Below the pieces are notes generated by a model. The model had not been told where the DNA came from. It worked only from the letters and a program-made list of their open reading frames with translations, and searched no databases. This document shows positions 37,772-49,442 of a stretch of DNA of 64,000 bases, in pieces; within the stretch, counting starts at the first letter, position 1, and each line of letters starts with the position of its first letter. This DNA is from Streptomyces sp. AM 4-1-1 (GTDB lineage Bacteria > Actinomycetota > Actinomycetes > Streptomycetales > Streptomycetaceae), in assembly GCF_029167625.1 (NCBI RefSeq), contig NZ_CP119145.1, positions 5,642,001 through 5,706,000 of the forward strand, given 5' to 3'. A program made the position numbers and the translations under genes.

Positions 37772-38688
37772 CGGCCCTTCTCCGTCCTTGGGTTGAGTAC
37801 GGATTCGATGGTGCGTCCGCACAGGGTGAAGGCGAGCGCGACCACCGCGATGGCGAGTCCGGGCGGGGTGAGGTACCACCAGTCGCCGGAGCTGACCGCA
37901 CCCGCCTCGCGGGCGTCCTGGAGCAGCCCGCCCCAGGAGACGATCATGGGATCGCCGAGTCCCAGGAAGGCGAGGGTCGCCTCGGTGAGAATGGCGGTGG
38001 AGATCACCAGCGTGGTCTGGGCGAGGATCAGCGGTATCACGTTCGGCAGCACATGGCGGGACATGATGTGCCGGTGGCCGCCGCCGAGCGCGCGGGCCCG
38101 TTCGACGTACGGGCGCGACTCGACGGACAGCGTCTGGGCGCGCACCAGCCGGGCCGTCGTCGGCCAGGTGGTCACGCCGATCGCCAGGACGGTCGTCCAG
38201 AGGGAGTGCGACAGCACGGTGGCCAGCGCGATCGCGAGCACCAGGGTGGGCATGACCAGGAACCAGTCGGTGATCCGCATGACCACCGTCGAGTACCAGC
38301 CGCCGAAGTGCCCCGCGGTGATTCCCACCAGGGCCCCGATGGCCACCGAGAGGAACGCCGCGAGGAGCCCGACCGTCAGCGAGACCCGGGTGCCCCACAG
38401 CAGCAGCGCCAGCAGGCTGCGCCCGAACTGGTCGGTCCCCAGCGGGAACCGGGCGCTCGGTGACTCCATCGGACCGCCCGGAGCGGCGGTGACGCTCAGC
38501 GAGTCCGAACCCACCAGGACGGGGGCGAGCAGCGCCAGGAGTGCGATCAGTACGAGAACGGCGAGGCCGACGAGCCCGGCACGACGGCGCCGGTACCGCC
38601 GCCAGAACAGGGCGAGGGCCCGGCGCCTGCGGGCCCGTGCCAGGGCGCGCGGCCCCGCGCTTCCCACCGCGTCGGCCGAGGTCGTCAT
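37768..38688 (-). CDS. Peptide/nickel ABC transporter permease (OppC/DppC type)
   Basis: This 306-residue permease has a basic cytosolic N-terminus, a first helix (GLVGLAVLVLIALLALLAPVLV), the FPLGTDQFGRSLLALLLWGTRVSL segment typical of OppC, and the coupling-loop region YVERARALGGGHRHIM(S)RHVLPN that contacts the ATPases. ATG 38688 overlaps the stop of the upstream permease (ATGA). It forms the translocation channel with the OppB-like partner. Confidence 0.9.
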   Translation of the reverse strand: MTTSADAVGSAGPRALARARRRRALALFWRRYRRRRAGLVGLAVLVLIALLALLAPVLVGSDSLSVTAAPGGPMESPSARFPLGTDQFGRSLLALLLWGTRVSLTVGLLAAFLSVAIGALVGITAGHFGGWYSTVVMRITDWFLVMPTLVLAIALATVLSHSLWTTVLAIGVTTWPTTARLVRAQTLSVESRPYVERARALGGGHRHIMSRHVLPNVIPLILAQTTLVISTAILTEATLAFLGLGDPMIVSWGGLLQDAREAGAVSSGDWWYLTPPGLAIAVVALAFTLCGRTIESVLNPRTEKGR

Positions 38689-39767
38689 CGGCCCACCCTG
38701 GGATCGAGCAGCGGAAGGATCAGGTCGGCGAGCGTGTTCATCAGGATCACCGCCGCGGCGAAGACGAAGAACAGCCCCTGCACCAGAGGCAGATCGGGCA
38801 CGCTCAGCGCCTGGTAGAAGAGGCCGCCGAGACCGGGCCAGGAGAACACGGTCTCGACCAGGATCGCGCCCGCCACCGTGTTGCCGAGGTTGACGAAGAG
38901 CAGGGTCGCGGTCGGCAGCAGGGCGTTCGGCACGGCATGCCGACGGCGTACGAGGTCGTCCCGCAGCCCCTTCGCGCGGGCCGTCGTCAGATAGTCGCCG
39001 TCCATCTCGTCGAGCAGTGAGGACCGCATCACCAGCAGGGTGCGCGCGTACTCGACGGCGACGAGGGTGACGACCGGCAGCACCAGGTGGTGGCCGACGT
39101 CGAGGACGTACCCGAAGCCGCTCCCGTCGCCCGACTCCATGCCGCCGGTCGGGAAGAGTCCGGGGACCGGCCCGACGCCCACCGACAGCGTGACGATCAG
39201 CAGCAGACCCAGCCAGAACGACGGCACCGAGTAGAGCGTCAGCGCGAGCGCGGTGTGGAAGCGGTCCCCGGCCGATCCGCCGCGCCAGGCGGAGCGCGAA
39301 CCCAGCCAGATCCCGATGACGGTGTGGAGGACGAAGGCGGTACCGGTCAGCAACAGGGTCGCGGGCAGTGCCTCGGAGATCTTGTCGACGACCGGCGCGC
39401 GGAACTGGTACGACGTGCCGAGGTCCCCGGTGAGCGCCTTGCCGCAGTAGTGGGTGAACTGCTCCCACAGCGGCAGGTCGAGGCCGAACTCCCGTCGCAT
39501 GGAGGTGATCTGCTCGTTCGAGACCTGCCGTCCGCCGGTCATCTGCTTGACGGGATCGCCGGGTATCAGCCGGAAGAGGAAGAAGCTGGTCACCAGCACG
39601 GCGAACAGGGAGACGGCTGCGCCGCCCAACTTGCCCGCCACGTAAAGCGGATAGGCGCGGGTTCGCGGACCACGGGCCGGGGGACCGGCCTCCGCCGGGC
39701 CCCCGGCCCCGGCGCGGTCCACGCCCGTGGCGACCGTCATGGACGCGGGAGTGTCGTCAGCGCTCAT
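38685..39767 (-). CDS. Peptide/nickel ABC transporter permease (OppB/DppB type)
   Basis: This 360-residue permease has an N-terminal membrane helix (LGGAAVSLFAVLVTSFFLFRLIPGDP), the OppB-typical segments RREFGLDLPLWEQF and LTGDLGTSY, and the coupling loop DYLTTARAKGLRDDLVRRRHAVPNAL. ATG 39767 begins two bases after the stop of the solute-binding protein gene, which supports that start. An ATG about nine codons later is the alternative. Confidence 0.9.
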   Translation of the reverse strand: MSADDTPASMTVATGVDRAGAGGPAEAGPPARGPRTRAYPLYVAGKLGGAAVSLFAVLVTSFFLFRLIPGDPVKQMTGGRQVSNEQITSMRREFGLDLPLWEQFTHYCGKALTGDLGTSYQFRAPVVDKISEALPATLLLTGTAFVLHTVIGIWLGSRSAWRGGSAGDRFHTALALTLYSVPSFWLGLLLIVTLSVGVGPVPGLFPTGGMESGDGSGFGYVLDVGHHLVLPVVTLVAVEYARTLLVMRSSLLDEMDGDYLTTARAKGLRDDLVRRRHAVPNALLPTATLLFVNLGNTVAGAILVETVFSWPGLGGLFYQALSVPDLPLVQGLFFVFAAAVILMNTLADLILPLLDPRVGR

Positions 39768-39769
39768 GG

Positions 39770-41650
39770 CTAGGCACGGTCCTCCGCGGTGGACCGGCGC
39801 CGCAGGGCGATCAGCAGCCCGCCACCGGCCAGGACGACGACGGCCGCACCGACGCCGATGAGCACCCCCGTCGACCCACCGCCACCGCCACCGTCGGCCG
39901 ACGATCCGGCCGGGACCGCCGACCACCAGCTCCAGTAGCCGTCCTGTCCCCAGATGTTGCCCGCGGCGGCCGGCATCGTGGTGATCGATTCGATCTGGTC
40001 GGTGCGGTAGGCCTCCACGGCGTTCGGGTACGCCATGACGTTCATGTACCCGGAGTCGTACAGCCGCGACTCCATCCGCTTGACGATTCCGGCGCGCCTC
40101 GCCGGGTCGTACTCGGCGAGCTGCTGGTCGTAGAGCCTGTCGTACTCCTTGTCGCAGATGAAGTTGTCGGTCGTCGCGGACGTCCTCGGCCTGGTGGGCA
40201 GGGCGGCGCAGGTGTGGATCGACAGCACGAAGTCCGGGTCCGGGTTGACGGACCAGCCGTCGAAGGCGAGGTCGTACTCACCGGCGTACCAGGGGTCGGT
40301 GACGTTGTCGAGGCAGTCGACCTTCAGACCGATGCCGAGGCCGCCCCACCACTCCTGGAGGTACTTGCCGACCGCCTTGTCGTTGGGGTCGGTCGCGTGG
40401 CAGAGGATGCGGAGGTCCAGTGGCCTGCCGTCCTTGCCGACGCGCTTGCCCGCGGCGTTCTTCCGGTAGCCGGCGTTGTCGAGGAGGGCGGCGGCCCGCC
40501 GCGGGTCGTACGCCTGCTTCCGCTCGGCGGGCGGCTGCCAGAAGTACGTGGAGAAGCGGGGCGGGATGTAACCCGCGCCTTCCACCGCGTGGCCCTGGAA
40601 CACCTTGTCGATGACGGTCCGGCGGTCGACGGCCAGGAAGAGCGCCTGCCGGACCCGCTGGTCGAGGAGCGCGGGATTCCCGTCGCCGAACTCCGTACCG
40701 TCCTTGGTGCGGGCACCGGGGTTGACGGCCAGCGCGTAGAAGCGCCTGCCCGGTGCGTCGTTCACCTTGATGTTCTCGGTGTTCTTCAGCGAGGCCGACT
40801 GGGCGGGCGTCAGGCTCGGGCTGCCCGCGACGAAGGACACCTCCCCCTTGCGCAGCGCCGCGACGGCCGCGTCCTGGTCCTTGTAGTAGCGGAAGACGAT
40901 CTCGTCGAACTTCGGCGAGCCGCGCCAGAAGTCCTTGTTCGCCCTGAGCCTGACGTAACTGTCGACCTTGTAGTCCGTGAGGACGAACGGCCCGTCACCG
41001 ACGATCGGGAACGCCGTGTCGTTGTTGAACTTCGAGAAGTCGCCGACCTTCTCCCAGATGTGCTTCGGGACGATCGGCACGTCGAGCGCGGTCATCGTGG
41101 CCTGCGGCCGCTTCAGCTGGATGACCAGCTTCTCCGGCCCGGCCGCCGTCACCTTCCTGAAGTTGGTGACGAAGCTGCCGTTCGCGGTGGCCGCCGCTTC
41201 GTCGGTCATGATCTTGTCGAAGGTCCAGGCCGCGTCCTCGGCGGTGACCCGCTGCCCGTCCGACCAGGTGGCGTCGGAGCGGATGGTGTACGTCCACGTC
41301 AGCTTGTCCGCCGACGGCTCCCACGTGGTGGCCAGGCCGGGGATCGCGTGGTTGTCCTGGGGATCGTAGTTCGTCAGGAAGTCGTACATCAGCCGGTGGA
41401 CACTGGTGCTCACCAACCGCTGGGCGAGGAACGGACTCAACGAGTCGACGCTCTGCGCCACCGCGACCGTGAGCGTGGTCCTGCCGTCTCCACCGTCGGC
41501 GGCCCGCGCGCTCTGCGCGGCCGGGGACAGCGGAGCGCCGGGTAAGACCGATCCGGCCGCCAGTGCGAGCGCGGCGACACCGGAGGCGAGGAGCAGGCGC
41601 AGTCGAAGGCGTGGCTGGTGGGGAGAGCTGGGCGGAACGCTTGTGACCAT
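39770..41650 (-). CDS. Family 5 solute-binding protein with C-terminal membrane anchor
   Basis: Extracellular substrate receptor of the importer, 626 residues. A signal peptide occupies roughly residues 1-48 (Arg-rich start, then LLLASGVAALALAAGSVL, cut near ARA-AD). The body is an SBP_bac_5 domain (TWEPSADKLTWTYTIRSDATWSDGQ). There is no lipobox cysteine. Instead, after a Gly-rich linker the C-terminus has a hydrophobic helix (TGVLIGVGAAVVVLAGGGLLI) and a positive tail RRRS, so the protein is anchored by a C-terminal helix. It is the first gene of the operon, 194 bases from espI, with a promoter just upstream. Confidence 0.9.
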   Translation of the reverse strand: MVTSVPPSSPHQPRLRLRLLLASGVAALALAAGSVLPGAPLSPAAQSARAADGGDGRTTLTVAVAQSVDSLSPFLAQRLVSTSVHRLMYDFLTNYDPQDNHAIPGLATTWEPSADKLTWTYTIRSDATWSDGQRVTAEDAAWTFDKIMTDEAAATANGSFVTNFRKVTAAGPEKLVIQLKRPQATMTALDVPIVPKHIWEKVGDFSKFNNDTAFPIVGDGPFVLTDYKVDSYVRLRANKDFWRGSPKFDEIVFRYYKDQDAAVAALRKGEVSFVAGSPSLTPAQSASLKNTENIKVNDAPGRRFYALAVNPGARTKDGTEFGDGNPALLDQRVRQALFLAVDRRTVIDKVFQGHAVEGAGYIPPRFSTYFWQPPAERKQAYDPRRAAALLDNAGYRKNAAGKRVGKDGRPLDLRILCHATDPNDKAVGKYLQEWWGGLGIGLKVDCLDNVTDPWYAGEYDLAFDGWSVNPDPDFVLSIHTCAALPTRPRTSATTDNFICDKEYDRLYDQQLAEYDPARRAGIVKRMESRLYDSGYMNVMAYPNAVEAYRTDQIESITTMPAAAGNIWGQDGYWSWWSAVPAGSSADGGGGGGSTGVLIGVGAAVVVLAGGGLLIALRRRSTAEDRA

Positions 41651-41722
41651 GGACGGGACCTCGCGTCATGACTCGCACGGAGAATGGCGGATGGCTCTCG
41701 GGTTCGTCAGCTGGTGATGCGA

Positions 41723-41752
41723 GGTCTACCAGCGGCGGTCGAGCCGCGTCAA
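41723..41752 (-). promoter_or_regulatory. Promoter of the ABC transporter operon
   Basis: Read on the minus strand: TTGACG (-35, complement of 41747-41752), an 18-base spacer, then TAGACC (-10, complement of 41723-41728). Both hexamers match the vegetative sigma pattern of Streptomyces. A start site near 41716 would give a leader of about 65 bases before the ATG at 41650. Confidence 0.55.
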
Positions 41753-41796
41753 CGGTCCGTGGACACCCCGTGTGGTCTGCGGTAATACGCGAAGGA

Positions 41797-41819
41797 CCCG
41801 CACCGGGGGGCGGTGCGGG
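41797..41819 (-). terminator. Terminator hairpin after the EspI-like gene
   Basis: CCCGCACCG and CGGTGCGGG form a perfect 9-bp stem around five G residues, 26 bases downstream of the stop of the minus-strand ATPase gene and before the ABC operon promoter. Confidence 0.6.
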
Positions 41820-41844
41820 CCCTCATTGGTCCAGACCTCTTGGC

Positions 41845-44898
<3,054 letters not shown>

Positions 44899-45071
44899 TC
44901 TGCCTCCTGATGTGGTCGAGCACCCTTGTGCCGTGGTGGGTGGGGGCGACCGTTCCCGATGTCCGATACGCCCGGCTCTACCCCGTGGGACGCGCTTGGC
45001 CCGCCCGTAGGTTCTTCTCGCGCGCCCGGACCCACCCTAATCGCCGGACGCCCCGCTCCGGCAGGCCCGTA

Positions 45072-45136
45072 CCGCACGGCGGGAGCGACCCCGCGCACGG
45101 CACGGCGGGCACGGTCCCGTGCACCGCACGGCGGGA
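45072..45136. repeat. Three 13-bp direct repeats at 26-bp spacing
   Basis: CCGCACGGCGGGA (45072-45084), CGGCACGGCGGGC (45098-45110) and CCGCACGGCGGGA (45124-45136) start exactly 26 bp apart. They are about 175-240 bp upstream of the EspI-like gene start. Regular spacing suggests binding sites for one regulator, but they could be a decayed tandem duplication. Confidence 0.5.
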
Positions 45137-45253
45137 ACAGCCCTTCTCCGGGGAGCACTCACCCGCCCAAGTGAAGCGCACCCGAAGGAACATGACGCTC
45201 GATCCGGTCAGACCCGTACAACTCACGGCGGAATCCGCGCGATGCGCGTACCA

Positions 45254-45318
45254 CCGCCGACGCGGCACAGGGGTGGCCCCGCCCATGGCGGGTGACCACC
45301 CCTGTGCCGCGTCGGCGG
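45254..45318 (-). terminator. 23-bp perfect inverted repeat downstream of the bldB-like gene
   Basis: The arm 45254-45276 is the exact complement of 45296-45318. The 19-base loop can itself pair (CCGCC with GGCGG). The element begins 32 bases after the stop of the minus-strand bldB-like gene and is the longest perfect hairpin in the window. Confidence 0.7.
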
Positions 45319-45349
45319 CCTGTCGCGCCCTCCCGGGCACGCGTCACGC

Positions 45350-45583
45350 CTACTTGAGGTCGAACTCGCCGTCCCTGGCGCCCAGTACGAACGCACGCCA
45401 CTCCGCCTCCGTGTACCGCAGCACGGTGTCCGGGTCCAGCGACGACCGCATCGCGACCGCGCCTCCCGGCAGATGCGCGATCTCTACCCGCTCCTCCACG
45501 TCCTCCGTGCCGGGAGGGCACAGCCACTTCACGTCCGAGATGTCGAGCGCGTACAGCTCGTCCTTCTCCTGCTGGGTTCCCAT
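45350..45583 (-). CDS. bldB: DUF397 small regulator, probable BldB
   Basis: This small acidic protein of the DUF397 family (77 residues from ATG 45583) carries LYALDISDVKWL, LPGGAVAMRSSLDPDTVLRYTEAEWRAFVLGARDGEFDL. DUF397 includes BldB, needed for aerial development in Streptomyces. In S. coelicolor bldB lies within the same type VII locus, so the name is likely but rests on context and memory. ATG 45583 has AAGGGA 8 bases upstream. An ATG at 45625 would add 14 residues but sits one base after GGGGAG. Family members usually act together with a neighbouring Xre regulator; none is present here. Confidence 0.72.
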   Translation of the reverse strand: MGTQQEKDELYALDISDVKWLCPPGTEDVEERVEIAHLPGGAVAMRSSLDPDTVLRYTEAEWRAFVLGARDGEFDLK

Positions 45584-45669
45584 ATCGGTGTCCCTTCGAT
45601 CGAACCTGTCATTCGCACCGCCCATGCTCCCCGGTGCACATGTCCGTGAGGGCGAAAATCGGGCAGAAT

Positions 45670-46380
45670 TCAGTCCATTCTGCGTGCTGTGCCCAGCAGA
45701 CCGGTCTCCGCGTCCGTCGCGCGCGTCATCACCCAGTGGCGCTCACGCCCCGCGCCCCACAGCGTGACACCGTCCGCCAGCGTCGGCAGGGCCTCGCTCT
45801 CGGCCCGGGACAGCCCCAGAATGCGGCCGATCTGTTCGGCCTCCTCGGGTGAGACCCGCTGGATGCCCACCAGCGCGGCCGAGCGCATCAGCCGGGGCGC
45901 CACCGGGCTCATGTACGGCAGCAGCGTCAGCACGGACTGCCACGGCGACGACACCACCCGGCCCCGGGGCGGGCGCATCCCGCAGTCCCGTACGACCACC
46001 ACCGGACTGCTCACCGTCGCACCCGTCGGCGGCACCCGTCCCACATCGTGCAGGGTGATGCACTCAAGACCCGCGCCGGCCGCCTGCGCCAACGCCGTCC
46101 ACGCCTGTGCGCGGCCCGTCTCGACGGCCACCCGCGCCCCGGTACCGGCCGCGCGCAGCGCCAGCACCTGCGCCGTCCACAGCCCACCGATCAGGAGTAC
46201 GTCGTACGGCGTCGGGCGGTGGAACGCGATCAGCTGCGGACGTCCCTCCGCGTCGTCGCCGATCACCACGCCGTCGTCCCCGACCGGCAGCGACAGCGCC
46301 GCCAGGTCCGCCGTCGCCAGGGTGTGCCCCGCGTGACGCGGACCGCGCAGCCCGCGCCTCGCCGCCATCCGGTTCCTCAC
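45670..46380 (-). CDS. Uncharacterised type VII locus protein, possible detached EccE module
   Basis: This 236-residue protein begins LATADLAALSLPVGDDGVVIGDDAEG and continues with a hydrophobic strand (YDVLLIGGLWTAQVLALRAAGTGARVAVETGRAQAW). It ends in a helical part with HTH-like spacing (VSPEEAEQIGRILGLSRAESEAL). From memory, the DGV-x-x-GxDAxG...VLVGGxWxAxxLAxRAxxxGARVxV pattern is also found in actinomycete EccE proteins, so this may be a separately encoded EccE portion. That is unproven. Its GTG overlaps the stop of eccE (GTGA), so it is co-translated with it. Confidence 0.65.
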   Translation of the reverse strand: MRNRMAARRGLRGPRHAGHTLATADLAALSLPVGDDGVVIGDDAEGRPQLIAFHRPTPYDVLLIGGLWTAQVLALRAAGTGARVAVETGRAQAWTALAQAAGAGLECITLHDVGRVPPTGATVSSPVVVVRDCGMRPPRGRVVSSPWQSVLTLLPYMSPVAPRLMRSAALVGIQRVSPEEAEQIGRILGLSRAESEALPTLADGVTLWGAGRERHWVMTRATDAETGLLGTARRMD

Positions 46381-47732
46381 CGCGCACCACCCAGCGGAAG
46401 CGTCGCCAGCACCCCGGGCAGCTGCTCACGGTCCAGCCGCACCAGACCGACCTTCGCGTACCGTGCCGCCTGCTCCAACGTCCTTCGTACGCCGACCAGT
46501 TCGGTGTCCGATCCACCGGTGATCCGGACATGCCCGCTCACGGTCGTCGCTCCCCGGTGCGCACCGCGCCGCACGGTGAGGCTGAAGGTCGTCGCATAGG
46601 CGGGGACCGAGGTCAGCAGGGACACGAGGCGGGGCAGCGGCGTCGCGCCCCGGCCCAGCTCGGGCCAGCGGTCGACCGCGTACGTGGTGTGCCAGCGGTC
46701 GTCGCACCGCCACACCCTCGACGTCTCCGACGTCCGCCGCTGATGGCCGGAATCAGGCCGTCCGGCTCGTGCCGACAGCATCGGGTTGGCACACGCCGAG
46801 GTCGCCACCGCGGAGTTCAACTCGTCCTGGTCCAGCACCGCGGCCCGGAACCCGGCACCGGTGATCCGGCTCGCGACATGGTCCGCCACCCGCACCAGAC
46901 ACCGCTGCGCGCCACCGAGACCGCCCCCGCGCGCCTCGACCGCCTCCCGGCACAGCTGCGGGTCCAGCTTCACGGCCACCCACGTCATCCGCAGCGCGGG
47001 CGCCCCCGTCTTCTCCTGGAGCGGCGCGTACGACAGCCGGGCCACCGACCGCTGGGGGAGATGCGGAGCCGGGGCCGACCGCACCTGCTGGACCAACTGC
47101 GCCGACTCCAGCACGATGTCGTCCACCTCCAGCGCGTCACCCAGCAGGGACAGCGGGAGCGCCCGGGCGCCGGCGGCCGGACGCAGTGCCTCGCCGCCCG
47201 CCTCGACCCGTACCACCGCGGTCAGGAAGGTGCCGTCCCCGAGCATCCCCACCGTGCGTCGGTTCCGGTCGACATACCCGGAAGGACCGAACCCGGGCAC
47301 ACCCTCCGTGACCGGTGCCAGCGTCGGCTCCACGTCCGGTGCCCGACCCGTCCGTACCGCGGACCCGGTGGCCCGTCCCCGGGCACGCAGCGCCAGCGCC
47401 GTCGCCAGCCAGTCCTGAACGGCGCGGCCCCGACGGCGTACCACCGCGAGCAGCACCAGCGCACAGGCGACCACGACGGCCGGTACCACCCAGGGCGTGC
47501 CGAGCACGGCCCCCACGGCCGCCACCGCGAGCGCCGCCTCGACGAGCACCAACTGCCGCAGCAGCGGGCCGAGCCGGCCGGTCCGCGAAATGGACCGCAG
47601 GGTGGTCGCCGCGGGCGCTCCCAGGGGTGTCGTGGCGGATGGGACGGACCGGCCGTTGCGGCGTTGCCGTCGGGAACTGCCGGAGGCCCGCGCGGTAGCC
47701 CGCCCCGTGCGCCGGCGCGTCGCCGTACTCAT
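46377..47732 (-). CDS. eccE: Type VII secretion membrane protein EccE
   Basis: EccE is a peripheral component of the ESX membrane complex with EccB, EccC and EccD. The 451-residue product has a basic N-terminus rich in Arg/Ser, two adjacent membrane helices (LLRQLVLVEAALAVAAVGAVLG and VVPAVVVACALVLLAVV), then a cytosolic domain with TVGMLGDGTFLTAVVRVE, LTYxPLQ-like LSYAPLQEKTG and RMTWVAVKLDP, which fit the family. ATG 47732 precedes the basic segment; the longer upstream frame overlaps eccB on the other strand. It is divergent from eccB. Confidence 0.82.
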   Translation of the reverse strand: MSTATRRRTGRATARASGSSRRQRRNGRSVPSATTPLGAPAATTLRSISRTGRLGPLLRQLVLVEAALAVAAVGAVLGTPWVVPAVVVACALVLLAVVRRRGRAVQDWLATALALRARGRATGSAVRTGRAPDVEPTLAPVTEGVPGFGPSGYVDRNRRTVGMLGDGTFLTAVVRVEAGGEALRPAAGARALPLSLLGDALEVDDIVLESAQLVQQVRSAPAPHLPQRSVARLSYAPLQEKTGAPALRMTWVAVKLDPQLCREAVEARGGGLGGAQRCLVRVADHVASRITGAGFRAAVLDQDELNSAVATSACANPMLSARAGRPDSGHQRRTSETSRVWRCDDRWHTTYAVDRWPELGRGATPLPRLVSLLTSVPAYATTFSLTVRRGAHRGATTVSGHVRITGGSDTELVGVRRTLEQAARYAKVGLVRLDREQLPGVLATLPLGGAR

Positions 47733-47915
47733 CGCCGCGTTGCCCCCTCGTGTCCGAATTAGCCGTTTTTTCACGGGTGTTGACCGGGCGATCACCCTAC
47801 CTGAGCAGGTGGGGCGAGACGTCAACAGGCATAGTAGGGGGGCCGGTCCGGCCGCAGTGCCCGTCGACGGATGTGGGAACCTGGTCGCCCACTGGGGAGA
47901 AGGGGCAGCGGACAC

Positions 47916-49442
47916 ATGGCATCGCGGCGAGACGAGCTCAACGCCTACACCTTCGCGAAGCGCAGGCTCATCGCACAGTTCCTCCAGCCCAACCCGACCG
48001 GTTCCGAGGAGGGCGCGCCGCGCCCGCTGCGCGCGGTGGTCCCGGGCGCGATCGTCGGTGTGGTGGTCCTCGCGGTCTTCGGGGCCTGGGGAATGTTCAA
48101 GCCGGTCGCGCCCAAGGGCTGGGACACCCCCTTCGAGAACGTCATCATCGCCAGCAAGTCCACCACCCGCTATGTGGTGTTGAAGACCGAGGGCAAGACC
48201 CAGCTCCATCCGGTCCTCAACATGTCGTCGGCCAAGCTCCTCCTCGATCCGGACAAGGGGAAGGTCGTCACGGTCGCCGAGTCCGAACTCGACAGCGGCC
48301 GGATTCCGCACGGCGCGACCCTCGGCATCCCGTACGCCCCCGACCGGCTGCCCGACACCCGTGAGGCCGGAGCGGCCAAACGCTGGGCCGTCTGCGAGCG
48401 GCCCGGTGAGGGGGGCCGGGCCATCCAGAAGGCGGCGTTCGTCCTCGCGGAACGCGACCGGGACAGGACGGAGGGCGCGGGCCGGCTGACCGGTGGTGAG
48501 CTGATGTACGTCGAGGGACCCGACCGCACCCGGTACGTCGTGGACGCGAACGGTACGGCGTACTCCCTGGCCAAGGACGAGCTGCTGCTGCGCACCCTGG
48601 TGGGCCAGGACCGCCCCGCCCAGCGGGTCTCCGACGCCTGGCTCGCGACCCTGCGCACCGGGGACCCCATCACCTTCCCCAGGGTCCAGGGAACCCCCGG
48701 CGCCGACGCGGGTGTCGCCGGCGACCTGGGAACGGAGGCGAACAAGGTGGGCATGGTCCTCGCCGCCACCTCCGGCACCCGGACACAGCGGTACGTCGTG
48801 CTGCCGGGCCGGGTCGCGCCCGTGTCCGACTTCACCGCCAAGCTGCTGCTCAGCAGCCGGGACCTGATCGGCCTCGGCCAGGCGGGCAACGCGCTGCCCG
48901 TCAGCGCCGCCGCGTTCGAACCGGGCCAGGCGTTCGGCCGGAACCATGACTGGCCCGAGTACGCGCCGAAGCCGGTCAACTCCGCGGGTACGACGAAGGG
49001 AAGCCGGAACACGGTGTGCAACGTGCTGCGGAGCGTGCGGAAGTCCGACGGCGCCACCACCCTCAGCACCTGGGTCGGCGCGGACTTCCCCGCGACGCTT
49101 CCCACCGGCTCCAGCAGCGCGTACGTCACGCCCGGATCGGGCCTGCTGTTCCGCCAGTTCAAGGGGTCCAGGACGGACACCGGTTTCCTCTTCCTGGTCA
49201 CCGACACCGGTCTGCGCTACGCGATGCAGTCCAACGGCGACAGCGCCGCCGACGACTCGGGCATCGGGGAGTCCGGCTCCGAGAAGGACAGGGAGGCGGC
49301 CCGGCAGGAGGCGCAGCAGGCCCAGAACCGGCTCGGGTACAAGGACGTCGTACCCGCTCCCGTCCCGGCCGCCTGGTCCTCCTTCCTGCCGACCGGTCCG
49401 CGGCTGTCCACGTCGGACGCCCGGCAGCCGCAGGGCTCATGA
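47916..49442 (+). CDS. eccB: Type VII secretion membrane protein EccB
   Basis: EccB forms the periplasmic/outer part of the ESX channel complex. The 508-residue protein has the N-terminal family motif ASRRDELNAYTFAKRRLIAQFLQPNP, a single membrane helix (AVVPGAIVGVVVLAVFGAWGMF, residues ~43-64) and a long extracytoplasmic repeat domain with LNMSSAKLLL and PVSDFTAKLLL, plus Cys residues (AVCERP, NTVCNVL). ATG 47916 gives the standard EccB start. The stop overlaps the downstream mycosin start (ATGA). Confidence 0.93.
   Translation: MASRRDELNAYTFAKRRLIAQFLQPNPTGSEEGAPRPLRAVVPGAIVGVVVLAVFGAWGMFKPVAPKGWDTPFENVIIASKSTTRYVVLKTEGKTQLHPVLNMSSAKLLLDPDKGKVVTVAESELDSGRIPHGATLGIPYAPDRLPDTREAGAAKRWAVCERPGEGGRAIQKAAFVLAERDRDRTEGAGRLTGGELMYVEGPDRTRYVVDANGTAYSLAKDELLLRTLVGQDRPAQRVSDAWLATLRTGDPITFPRVQGTPGADAGVAGDLGTEANKVGMVLAATSGTRTQRYVVLPGRVAPVSDFTAKLLLSSRDLIGLGQAGNALPVSAAAFEPGQAFGRNHDWPEYAPKPVNSAGTTKGSRNTVCNVLRSVRKSDGATTLSTWVGADFPATLPTGSSSAYVTPGSGLLFRQFKGSRTDTGFLFLVTDTGLRYAMQSNGDSAADDSGIGESGSEKDREAARQEAQQAQNRLGYKDVVPAPVPAAWSSFLPTGPRLSTSDARQPQGS

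Larger units (their letters stand above)
44899..45349. other. Non-coding gap with phased direct repeats and a bldB terminator
   Basis: The 451 bases between the EspI-like gene and the bldB-like gene have no supported gene. They contain three 13-bp direct repeats spaced exactly 26 bp apart (45072-45136) and a 23-bp perfect inverted repeat (45254-45318). The promoter of the minus-strand EspI-like gene must be in the lower part. Confidence 0.5.
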
